Positions 30,387-37,614 of a stretch of DNA of 63,037 nucleotides are shown in pieces. A program made the translations under genes and the position numbers. Each line of letters starts with the position of its first letter. Within the stretch, counting starts at the first letter, position 1. Location of the stretch: assembly GCA_003599575.1 (NCBI GenBank), contig QZKV01000029.1, positions 1-63,037 of the forward strand, given 5' to 3'. Below the pieces are notes generated by a model, which worked only from the letters and a program-made list of their open reading frames with translations, searched no databases and was not told the DNA's origin. Source of the DNA: Desulfobacteraceae bacterium (GTDB lineage: Bacteria; Desulfobacterota; Desulfobacteria; Desulfobacterales; Desulfosarcinaceae).

Positions 30387-30416
30387 AGATCAACCTTCAC
30401 CCGGGGTTTTGTTTTT
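30377..30416 (+). terminator. Attenuator terminator (3:4 hairpin)
   Basis: CCCCGGGTG (30377-30385) pairs perfectly with CACCCGGGG (30398-30406) and is followed by TTTTGTTTTT. It lies 19 bases after the leader peptide stop codon. Confidence 0.8.
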
Positions 30417-30463
30417 AAGAGCCCCGCGGCAGAAGGAACGCTTCCGCGGGGCTCTTGGTTTTT
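30417..30463 (+). terminator. Second tandem terminator in the aroF-pheA leader
   Basis: A perfect 13-bp stem, AAGAGCCCCGCGG (30417-30429) with CCGCGGGGCTCTT (30444-30456), followed by GGTTTTT. It is independent of the first hairpin and starts directly after its T tract, so the coding region is protected by two terminators in series. Confidence 0.75.
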
Positions 30464-30662
30464 GGACCGGGGGAACTCAGGCGACGATTCAAACAACTTT
30501 AGGCCGCCTTCCAAAAAGAAGGGAGGCTCTTGCGCTTGAAAACGGTTTCTAAAATCCGTTCAAATCGAACCATCGTCGGATCGACAAGGGCGTATTCAGA
30601 AGGATACCGGCGATGGACAATCGACGGCTCAACGGTCAACGCAAAATTGACAGGAGGTGACT

Positions 30663-32534
30663 ATGATTCTGATATTGAAAAAAGATGCCAGCGAAGAAGC
30701 CAAAAACCGCATCCGCGCCGAACTTTTCCATAAGGGGTGCGTGGTGCGGGAAATGAACGGCACCGGTCAAAGCGTCATCGCCGCCATCGGCCGCGGCGAT
30801 CTTGATCCGAAGCATTTGGCCGCCATGGAAGGCGTGGCCGAAGTGATCCCCATCACCACCAAATTCAAGCTGGCCGGCCGTCAATGGCACCCGCAGGATT
30901 CCCATGTCCAAGTCGGACCCATCACCATCGGCGGCCAGCGCATCGCGCTCCTGGCCGGACCTTGTGCGGTGGAAAGTTTCGAACAGGCCCTGACCACGGC
31001 CCGCGAGGTCCGGCGCTACGGCGCGGTCCTGTTTCGCGGCGGGGCCTTCAAACCGCGCACCTCACCCTATTCTTTCCAGGGATTGGAAGAAGAGGGGCTT
31101 AAAATTCTGGCCCGGGTCCGGGAAGAAACGGGCATGCCGGTGGTCACCGAGATCACCTCGGTCAGCCAGGCCGACCTGATGCTCAAGTATGTCGACATGG
31201 TCCAGGTGGGCGCCCGCAACATGCAGAATTTCGAACTGCTCAAATGTGTCGGCCGGATGGGCAAACCAGTGCTGCTCAAACGCGGTCTGGCCTCCACGAT
31301 CGAAGAATGGCTGATGTCGGCCGAATACATTCTGGCCGAAGGCAACGACAAAGTGGTGCTGTGCGAACGCGGCATCCGCACGTTTGAACCCTATACCCGC
31401 AATACCCTGGATCTTTCGGCCATTCCGGTGCTCAAGAACCTGACCCATCTGCCGGTGGTGGTCGATCCCAGCCATGCCACGGGCATCCGCGAAAAGGTGG
31501 GCCCCATGGCCCGCGCCGCGATAGCCGCCGGTGCGGATGGGCTCATGGTGGAGGTGCACCATGACCCTGAGAAAGCGCTGTCGGACGGTCCCCAGAGCCT
31601 CTACCCGGAACAGTTCGGCCAATTGGCCCGTGACATCTATGTCATCGCCCCGGTCGTGGGCAAGCAGCTGGATTTCGATTACCTCGAAAAATCGGGCCGG
31701 TCGCCCCATCCTTCCAGCGGGGCGGATCAGGTCATGGCGGCCTACCTGGGTGAGCCGGGCAATTTCAGTCATATTGCCTGCAGTCAATATCTGGGCGACA
31801 ACGTCAAAATGGCGCCCCAATCCACATTCCGGGCCATTTTCGAAACTGTTGAAAGCAGCGCGGCCCGCTATGGCGTAATCCCACTGGAGAACTCCCTTAC
31901 CGGCAGCATTCATGAAAATTATGACCTGCTTCTCGAATTTGACCTGAACATCGTAGGTGAGCTGTTCCTGCGCATCATCCATCACCTGATGGCCGCGCCG
32001 CAAACACGCCTGGAAGAGGTTCGCCGAGTTTGGGCCACCGAAGCGGCAATCCAGCAATGCCGCCAATTTCTGGACCGCTATCCGCATTGGGAAGTGGCCC
32101 CCGTACCCGCCACTGCCAGTGCCGTGCGCCACCTGCGCGATCAGGGGCGCAGGGGGGATGCGGCCATCGGCAGCCGCGAAGCGGCCCTGCTCCATGGCAT
32201 GAGCATCGTTGCCGAAGGCATCGAAACCAACCCGCGCAACTTCACCCGTTTCGTGATTGTGGGCAGAATACCTCTGGCCGACCGGCCGAAGACAAAATCA
32301 TCGGTCGTCTTTTCGACCGTGAATGAACCCGGAGCACTGTTCGAGGTGATGAAGATCTTCGCCGCGGACAACATCAATCTGGTCAAACTGGAATCGCGCC
32401 CCATTCACGGCAAACCTTGGCAGTACATGTTTTATGCGGATCTGCAGGCCGACGTCAATCTGCCGGAATTCGCGAAAACGCTTGCGGGTCTCTCGAAGAA
32501 AACCGATTTTTTTAAGATCCTGGGGAGTTATTGA
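30663..32534 (+). CDS. Fusion of DAHP synthase (type I beta) and prephenate dehydratase with ACT domain
   Basis: 623 residues. Residues 1-70 are the ferredoxin-like N-terminal domain of type I beta DAHP synthase; 85-340 the catalytic barrel (LLAGPCAVES, FRGGAFKPRTSPYSFQG, VGARNMQNFELL, VVDPSHATG, MVEVHHDPEKALSDG). After a short linker, 358-540 is prephenate dehydratase (AYLGEPGNFSHIACSQYLG, PLENSLTGSIHENYDLL, and catalytic TRF in NPRNFTRFVIVG), and 545-620 an ACT domain with NEPGALFEV and the Phe-binding ESRP motif (about 577-580). It joins the entry step of aromatic synthesis to the Phe-committing step; no chorismate mutase domain is present. AGGAGG precedes ATG 30663. Expression is probably Phe-attenuated. 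Confidence 0.93.
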   Translation: MILILKKDASEEAKNRIRAELFHKGCVVREMNGTGQSVIAAIGRGDLDPKHLAAMEGVAEVIPITTKFKLAGRQWHPQDSHVQVGPITIGGQRIALLAGPCAVESFEQALTTAREVRRYGAVLFRGGAFKPRTSPYSFQGLEEEGLKILARVREETGMPVVTEITSVSQADLMLKYVDMVQVGARNMQNFELLKCVGRMGKPVLLKRGLASTIEEWLMSAEYILAEGNDKVVLCERGIRTFEPYTRNTLDLSAIPVLKNLTHLPVVVDPSHATGIREKVGPMARAAIAAGADGLMVEVHHDPEKALSDGPQSLYPEQFGQLARDIYVIAPVVGKQLDFDYLEKSGRSPHPSSGADQVMAAYLGEPGNFSHIACSQYLGDNVKMAPQSTFRAIFETVESSAARYGVIPLENSLTGSIHENYDLLLEFDLNIVGELFLRIIHHLMAAPQTRLEEVRRVWATEAAIQQCRQFLDRYPHWEVAPVPATASAVRHLRDQGRRGDAAIGSREAALLHGMSIVAEGIETNPRNFTRFVIVGRIPLADRPKTKSSVVFSTVNEPGALFEVMKIFAADNINLVKLESRPIHGKPWQYMFYADLQADVNLPEFAKTLAGLSKKTDFFKILGSY

Positions 32535-32669
32535 CCCGGGAGGCGTACTCGGGAGGCTGAGGCAAGGCAACTCGGACAAAGGCATGTTATTTGCATTGAT
32601 ACCATCGCTTGACAGCGGCATACCCCTTTACCAAGCTGTGTCATCTGGCGGCACCCAGGAGCGAGAACA

Positions 32670-33053
32670 ATGGCATTAGAAGAAAAAAGGCTTTATCCGC
32701 GGCTCACCCTCAGGATTGAGGACGGCTACTTTGGCAATTTCAAACTTCCTGACCAGGAAAGCCTGGTAGCGCCCATTGTCAATCTGAGCGCCGGAGGGAT
32801 CAATATGGCGGTCCCCGAGAAATTCAAGGACAAGATCGCTGAAGGCGACCTGCTGTTGCTGCGCGGCATCGCGGGCGGTGCAAACATGGCTTTCATAAGC
32901 GAGGTCAAAGGAGAAATCCGCTGGATCAAGAAGCTGGAGGCGACAAACTATCTTTCGGTGGGATGCCGCTTCCTTGAATTGACGGAAGGGCTGCGTGCGC
33001 AACTGACAAAATTTGTCAATTCGGAACGAATGGCCCGCGGACAATACGATTGA
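32670..33053 (+). CDS. PilZ-domain protein
   Basis: 127 residues, essentially one PilZ domain. The cyclic-di-GMP-binding signature is complete: RxxxR at residues 7-11 (RLYPR) and NxSxxG at 38-43 (NLSAGG). The C-terminal block (YLSVGCRFLELTEG) is typical. It is a likely c-di-GMP receptor acting by protein contact, as no output domain is present. AGGAG lies eight bases before ATG. It stands alone downstream of the aromatic fusion gene. Confidence 0.88.
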   Translation: MALEEKRLYPRLTLRIEDGYFGNFKLPDQESLVAPIVNLSAGGINMAVPEKFKDKIAEGDLLLLRGIAGGANMAFISEVKGEIRWIKKLEATNYLSVGCRFLELTEGLRAQLTKFVNSERMARGQYD

Positions 33054-33675
33054 CATTTTCCTGGGCGCCGCATTGTTTGAACAAGATATCGTGGGGCGAT
33101 ATCGGCATCGGAACCGGCAGGCCTCCCGGGTCTTGTCGATTCCTGCCCGCGAATGGTTCTTTTTCCCGGCCCACGCGATTGCATCCCGCAAGGCGGTCCG
33201 CAATTTGGGAAGGGACCGCTGCTTGGCCTTGCACACCCTTGACCCTTCGCATCCTGCCAAAAGAGAGGGTGGTTCAATACCACCCACGCGGTCATCGCCG
33301 CCCTGGATGCGGACCGCCCACCCGCTGCTGAACTGCCGCGGCACAATGCTGCGCGCCTCTCTCAAAATGCGGTCCCATTTTATGCTTGACCTGCATCCCA
33401 TTTTGCATTTAGCATCCATACTGTTTTGATATAGATCAAACTGCTATGGTTGCTGTTGCATCACCTGCACGACGCTGATGTTTCTGATTAAATGCACCCG
33501 TGTATTGGGTGCCTGAAATACATATTGCCACAGTATCTTACGCGCTTTTCATTTCATTCGGGCTTTAAAACGGACGCTCTGACCATCAGCCGCAAGGCCG
33601 GCACTGTGGCAGGATTTGCTCTAAATCAAAAACGATCCGGGCCGCTCGGGCCCTCAACGCAAGAAAGGAGCACGT
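33054..33675. other. Gene-free interval upstream of the cNMP-binding gene
   Basis: 622 bases with no supportable gene on either strand. It contains a perfect FNR-type palindrome at 33426-33439, in an AT-rich patch that probably holds the promoter of the downstream gene, leaving a 5' leader of up to about 220 bases. Confidence 0.5.
33426..33439. promoter_or_regulatory. FNR/CRP-type palindromic operator
   Basis: TTGATATAGATCAA matches the FNR consensus TTGAT-N4-ATCAA exactly in both half sites. It lies 237 bases upstream of the cNMP-binding gene and at least 370 after the PilZ gene. The regulator that would bind is not identified. Confidence 0.5.
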
Positions 33676-34152
33676 ATGCTGAACCATCCGGAACTATTAT
33701 CGGTAAAGGTGATGTCCAATCTGACGGATTCGATGCTGAAAAAAATAGATTGCATCACCGTTGTCAAGCAATATGGGCAGGGGGCTTACGTTTTCCGCGA
33801 AGGGGATTACGCCGAATGCCTCTACGCCGTCGTTTCGGGTAAAATCGGTTTGGAGATCAATCTGCATACCAGCACGCCCTGCCGCATTCTGGACGTCCCT
33901 CCGGGCAGGCTGTTCGGGCTGTCCTCGGTGGTGGACATGGAAAATCGCAGATCCATTATGCAAGCCAAGGCCCTTGTGAATTCCAAGATTTTTTGTTGGA
34001 AAGGCAGCGAACTGGAGAAGCTGTTGTACGAGGATCATGAACTGGGTTTCAGATTCATGAGCAGTATTGCCAAAATCCTCAAAAGAAGGATGGAGGCCGC
34101 CATGGCGCAACTGGCCGAAGGGGCCTGGAATCCGCTCCTGCAAACAGCCTAA
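33676..34152 (+). CDS. Cyclic-nucleotide-binding-domain protein without DNA-binding domain
   Basis: 158 residues. A cNMP-binding beta-roll occupies most of the length: QYGQGAYVFREGDYAECLYAVVSGKIGLEI followed by PPGRLFGLSSVVDM (motifs split), then a C-terminal helix. The Crp/Fnr helix-turn-helix is absent, so it should act through protein contacts. The phosphate-binding cassette lacks the canonical RxA motif of cAMP binders (ENRRSIMQAKA instead), so the ligand is uncertain. AAAGGAG precedes ATG with good spacing. An FNR-like box is upstream. Confidence 0.82.
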   Translation: MLNHPELLSVKVMSNLTDSMLKKIDCITVVKQYGQGAYVFREGDYAECLYAVVSGKIGLEINLHTSTPCRILDVPPGRLFGLSSVVDMENRRSIMQAKALVNSKIFCWKGSELEKLLYEDHELGFRFMSSIAKILKRRMEAAMAQLAEGAWNPLLQTA

Positions 34153-34203
34153 GTACACGTATTCCTAGATATTATGACCAACTATTCGGCCTGAAGTTGA
34201 AAT

Positions 34204-34222
34204 CCCCCTTTTCCAAAGGGGG
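34204..34222. terminator. Hairpin between convergent genes, probable terminator
   Basis: CCCCCTTT (34204-34211) pairs perfectly with AAAGGGGG (34215-34222) over a three-base loop and is followed by TCTTTG on the plus strand. It sits between the cNMP gene and the convergent small genes. Confidence 0.55.
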
Positions 34223-34275
34223 TCTTTGCTGAGCGGCTTCTTCTGAGGGGGATGTTTGCCGGATCTGCTGCGAAA

Positions 34276-34494
34276 TCAGGGCTGGTGCTCCCTCCGCGAA
34301 CGCCTCAACCGGCGCGGCAGTCTGCTGTCGTAATGCGTGCTGAGAAAGCGTTGAAGGTCGCACAGGGCCTCGATGCGCCCTTCGTGGTAAGCCCGGTTCT
34401 CCTGATCTTGCTTTGCGCCGGCAAGCCGTTGCCTGGCGTCAGCCAGTTTCTGCTCGATGAATTGATATGTAGCGAATAGATAATTGTAGGACAT
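34276..34494 (-). CDS. Small helical protein, paralogue of its neighbour
   Basis: 72 residues, charged and predicted helical, with a C-terminal Arg-rich tail (RLPRRLRRSRREHQ). It shares a pattern with the 65-residue product encoded next to it: a helix, a variable turn, then EGRIEALCDLQRFLSTHYD compared with TGRLDQWGEIRTFLSSHFD. I recognise no family. It is last in a minus-strand row of kinase, zinc-ribbon protein and two small proteins, and has only a weak ribosome site. Confidence 0.6.
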   Translation of the reverse strand: MSYNYLFATYQFIEQKLADARQRLAGAKQDQENRAYHEGRIEALCDLQRFLSTHYDSRLPRRLRRSRREHQP

Positions 34495-34558
34495 TATCGG
34501 TTCCGGGTGCAGGGTTTCCGGTTCGGGTTTGCGCGGGCGACCCCGGCGGATCAGGGCC

Positions 34559-34756
34559 CTAATAATACTTCACGGTGACCAGATCAAAATGGCTGCTTAA
34601 AAAGGTCCGGATTTCACCCCATTGATCCAATCTCCCCGTCAAATGAGTTATCCGCCCGTCGTGGCCGGCAGCCTGTGCCGCGGCCAGCAGACAACGGTCT
34701 TCGTCTATCCGGCGGCTGATGTAGTCATGAATTTCCACAAGGAACTGGTTGGCCAT
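34559..34756 (-). CDS. Small helical protein, paralogue of its neighbour
   Basis: 65 residues (MANQFLVEIHDYISRRIDED at the start, SSHFDLVTVKYY at the end). Its C-terminal half aligns with the 72-residue neighbour at 34276, which argues that both are real genes arising by duplication. A GGGG stretch precedes the ATG. No known domain; being 20 bases after the zinc-ribbon gene, it is probably cotranscribed with the kinase. Confidence 0.62.
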   Translation of the reverse strand: MANQFLVEIHDYISRRIDEDRCLLAAAQAAGHDGRITHLTGRLDQWGEIRTFLSSHFDLVTVKYY

Positions 34757-34776
34757 GGTTGCCCCAGTGAGTTTGT

Positions 34777-35022
34777 TTACTCTTCTTTGCGATGCAGCAG
34801 ATGATTGCGCAATGCTCTTAATTCTTCGCGGATATCTTCGATCGTGTCACCGCTCTGGCACTCGGCGCAAAGATAGCTGTGGGCGCCGGACGGGCGCTCA
34901 CCGCACCCGACACAAAGGCCTTGTGCAATGCGCATTTGCTGCGCCGCAGACCATTGTCGCTGTTCCATGCTGGGCACTTTGGCGCTTTTACGCCGGGCTT
35001 TCAGGAGGCTCAAGTAGTTCAT
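34777..35022 (-). CDS. Small protein with a four-cysteine zinc-ribbon-like motif
   Basis: 81 residues. Two CxxC pairs (GLCVGCGE and YLCAECQSG), about 14 residues apart, fit a zinc ribbon, followed by an acidic/basic helix (IEDIREELRALRNHLLHRKEE). The ATG overlaps the stop of the upstream PAS kinase by four bases, so the two are translationally coupled and probably functionally linked. I do not recognise a named family; a small adaptor or nucleic-acid-binding protein is possible. Confidence 0.75.
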   Translation of the reverse strand: MNYLSLLKARRKSAKVPSMEQRQWSAAQQMRIAQGLCVGCGERPSGAHSYLCAECQSGDTIEDIREELRALRNHLLHRKEE

Positions 35023-36854
35023 GACGATGATTCTTCCTGTTTTGGCCTTTCAGAGACTTTGGGGAGACGTTTGCGCGGCAGCCGGATCCGGAAAGTGGTG
35101 CCCTTTTCAGGTTCGGATTCCAGATCGATGCGCCCGCCGTGCTCCTGAATGATTTTTTTGGTCATCAGCAGTCCCAGTCCTGTCCCGCCCAATCCCTTGG
35201 TGGTGAAAAAGGTGGTGAAGACCTTTCGCTTGACCTCATAGTCCATGCCGCAGCCGTTATCGATCACTTCATAGAAGATGGCCTCGTCTTCTTCAAAGGC
35301 ACGCACCGTCACATGGGGAGCGCTGTTGGTGCTCACGCGGCAGGCATCGATGGCATTGCCCACCAGGTTGGTCAGGCACTCATGCATGCTTTCATAGTCA
35401 ATGGCGGCCGGCGCCAAGGGCCGGGACAATTCGAAGGCGAGCCGGATGCCCAATCCGTCGGCCCGGGCCGCATACATGTCCACGACCTCTCGGGCGATTT
35501 CGGCGGGATCATTTAAGCGCGCTTTTATTTCGCGGCCTTTGGCAAAACTCAAAAAGGCTTTGACGAACATGGAGATCCGCTGGGTATTGCGATCGAGCAT
35601 GACCATGCCCTTTTGGATGCGTTCCAGATTGCCCTTTTCAATGCCGGTGCTGAGCATGTACATGCCGCCTTCCAGGGCGGTGGTCAGATTCTTTACCCCG
35701 TGGGCCAGTCCGGCCACGGTCTGACCGACGGCGGCCAGTCGCTCGGCTTCGAGCTTGTCGTCCTCCAATTTCTTCAATTCGCTCAAATTCTGGATTGAAA
35801 AGGCCGTGCCCATGGAAAGGCCGTCCATTTTGAGCTGGTTGCCCGCCAGGCGCACCGGAACTTTTTGCCCGGCGGCGTTGGTGATTTCGGTCTCCGGAGA
35901 ATAGATTTGCCCGGCCGCGGTGTTGACTTGCTTGAAAAACTCGGCCGGCAGCATGCCGGATAATTCATCGCCGCTGATTTGCTGATTCGGCCGCAGGGCG
36001 AATATGTTGCGTGCCGCCGGATTGAAAATGCTGACGTTGCCACCGGCATCGACGGCGAAAATCCCGTCCATGGAAGTGGTGATGATGGTTTCCAGAAAGG
36101 AGTGCGCGAATCTCAGCCCATCCTGCAGTTTCAGGGTCTGGGTCACGTCTACCGCCATCTCCATGACCATGTCGAAGGACCCATCGGATACCTGCAAAGG
36201 TACGGTAATGACATGCAGATGCACGGTTTCGTCCTTGCGGGTGCGCCAGATGTGATGCCCGGTGTGCAGCTGGCCGTCTTCAAAGGTCTGCCGTGCCGTG
36301 CATTCTTTACATTTGCTGTCGAATCCTTTGAGACCGCGGTAGCAGTGGCGTCCTTCCAGATCGCCGAGCATCCTGCGGGCCTGTGCGTTGGTTTTGACGA
36401 TGCGGTAGTCCTTATCGATGATCAGGACGCTGCAGGGGACCTGATCGAACAGCAGCTGATATTCACGCCGAATCTGTTCGGCCTCGGTGATGTCGGTGCA
36501 CATCTCGATCACGTAGGGGATATCCCCCTGCTCCGTGATCAATGGAACGGTGTGTTTGATGTATCGCCGCAACCCGCCGTGCTTATCGAGCCCGACCTCC
36601 TCGTGCACAAGGGTACGGCCTTCCCGGAACGCCTGGGTGCCCTTGCACTGCGGGCACATGGCCGCCTGCCCTTTGTAAACCGTGTGGCATTTGCGCCCTT
36701 GCCAGTCGCCGAAAATCTGTTCGAAAGCGCGGTTGGCATAAATCAGATCGAAATTGCGGTCGATCACGGCAATGGCCATGGGCACGGCATGAAAGAGATT
36801 ATCCTGCAGCCATGCGGCCAATTCTTTGGGCGGATGTGTCGCCGTTTTATTCAT
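35019..36854 (-). CDS. Soluble histidine kinase with three PAS domains, two carrying Cys triplets
   Basis: 611 residues from ATG 36854 (MNKTATHP). PAS domains lie at about 25-130, 140-250 and 260-370. The first two each contain C-x10-C-x2-C with identical spacing (Cys56, Cys67, Cys70 in the first; about Cys178, 189 and 192 in the second), which would suit metal or Fe-S ligation or disulfide switching. Then HisKA-like AGLAHGVKNLTTALEGG (His near 385) and HATPase_c with NLVGNAIDAC, DNGCGMD and GGTGLGLLMTKKIIQEHGG. No membrane helix. Translationally coupled to the zinc-ribbon gene. The receiver at 36962 is encoded just upstream and is the obvious partner; SQR lies beyond, suggesting redox or sulfide sensing. 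Confidence 0.9.
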   Translation of the reverse strand: MNKTATHPPKELAAWLQDNLFHAVPMAIAVIDRNFDLIYANRAFEQIFGDWQGRKCHTVYKGQAAMCPQCKGTQAFREGRTLVHEEVGLDKHGGLRRYIKHTVPLITEQGDIPYVIEMCTDITEAEQIRREYQLLFDQVPCSVLIIDKDYRIVKTNAQARRMLGDLEGRHCYRGLKGFDSKCKECTARQTFEDGQLHTGHHIWRTRKDETVHLHVITVPLQVSDGSFDMVMEMAVDVTQTLKLQDGLRFAHSFLETIITTSMDGIFAVDAGGNVSIFNPAARNIFALRPNQQISGDELSGMLPAEFFKQVNTAAGQIYSPETEITNAAGQKVPVRLAGNQLKMDGLSMGTAFSIQNLSELKKLEDDKLEAERLAAVGQTVAGLAHGVKNLTTALEGGMYMLSTGIEKGNLERIQKGMVMLDRNTQRISMFVKAFLSFAKGREIKARLNDPAEIAREVVDMYAARADGLGIRLAFELSRPLAPAAIDYESMHECLTNLVGNAIDACRVSTNSAPHVTVRAFEEDEAIFYEVIDNGCGMDYEVKRKVFTTFFTTKGLGGTGLGLLMTKKIIQEHGGRIDLESEPEKGTTFRIRLPRKRLPKVSERPKQEESSS

Positions 36855-36961
36855 CAGGCAAACCTGTTTTCTCGGGACCGGGCAAAACACGTGCGCTGTT
36901 TCCGGCTCATGGAAATGCTGTGCTGAACAGGCAGGCATGTGCCAAAGCCCGGCCCCGCGGG

Positions 36962-37375
36962 TCAGGATCTTAACTCTTTGCGGGTCAAATTCATCACCAA
37001 GGCGACCAGTGCCTTCACGTCGATGGGTTTGTCAATAAAGCCATCCGGAGCCTCGATGCCGCCGTCCGGGAGCATCTGCTGAAAGCCGCTGATCACATTG
37101 CCGTTCTGCGGAGTAAAACCGCTCATGATGGCCACGGGAATACTCTTCAGTTCGTCACAGGACCGCAACTCGCGGTAAATCGAAATCCCCGAACGCTGCG
37201 GCATCATGACATCGAGGATAATCACGTCGGGAGAGACGGCCATTACCGCATCAACCAGGGGGGATCGATCCCCGGTCTCAATGGTGAAAGGGGCAAACCC
37301 ATGATCCTCCAGCACAGCGACCAAGTAGACCAGGATATCGGGCTCGTCTTCTATGATGAGAATTTTTTTGGCCAT
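36962..37375 (-). CDS. Single-domain response regulator
   Basis: 137 residues from ATG 37375: EDEPD acidic pocket, acceptor Asp55 in VIILDVMMPQRSG, then PVAIMSGFTPQNG and a C-terminal DKP Lys. An unusual insert (ISGFQQMLPDGGIEAPDGF) lies before the conserved FIDKP. No output domain. A second in-frame ATG eight codons upstream is possible; neither has a good ribosome site. Encoded between the PAS kinase and the divergent SQR gene. It shares its divergent style with the receiver at 39672. Confidence 0.85.
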   Translation of the reverse strand: MAKKILIIEDEPDILVYLVAVLEDHGFAPFTIETGDRSPLVDAVMAVSPDVIILDVMMPQRSGISIYRELRSCDELKSIPVAIMSGFTPQNGNVISGFQQMLPDGGIEAPDGFIDKPIDVKALVALVMNLTRKELRS

Positions 37376-37427
37376 GCCGGCGATTTTTTCTTGACACATG
37401 CTTTGTTCGAGTATTTCATACCAATTC

Positions 37428-37452
37428 AATATAGATTTATATAATCTATATT
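37428..37452. promoter_or_regulatory. Perfect 10-5-10 inverted repeat, candidate operator
   Basis: AATATAGATT (37428-37437) and AATCTATATT (37443-37452) are exact complements around TATAT, in the divergent gap between a receiver gene and the SQR-like gene. AT-rich promoter-proximal palindromes like this usually bind dimeric repressors; the IscR-like regulator at 40335 or an unlinked ArsR-type protein are candidates. Confidence 0.6.
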
Positions 37453-37614
37453 CAAGCTGTTGTATAGTTCCGATTGGATATTGGATAGCCGATAACAGGT
37501 CAATTGAAAAAGTCATGCGCGCCGCACTGCCGATTGCCCGGACATGCGATTGGGATGGCGAGGCGCATGTGATGATTCAAATTCGCTTTTCCATCTCTCA
37601 GCCTAGGAGGTTCT

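Noticed and set aside
31062..32195. 377-codon minus-strand frame antisense to the DAHPS-PDT fusion
   Set aside because: The sense frame carries every catalytic motif of both enzymes; the antisense product is His/Gln-rich shadow sequence.
33609..33625. Possible sigma54 promoter (TGGCAGGATTTGC) upstream of the cNMP gene
   Set aside because: Only eight bases separate GG and GC instead of ten.
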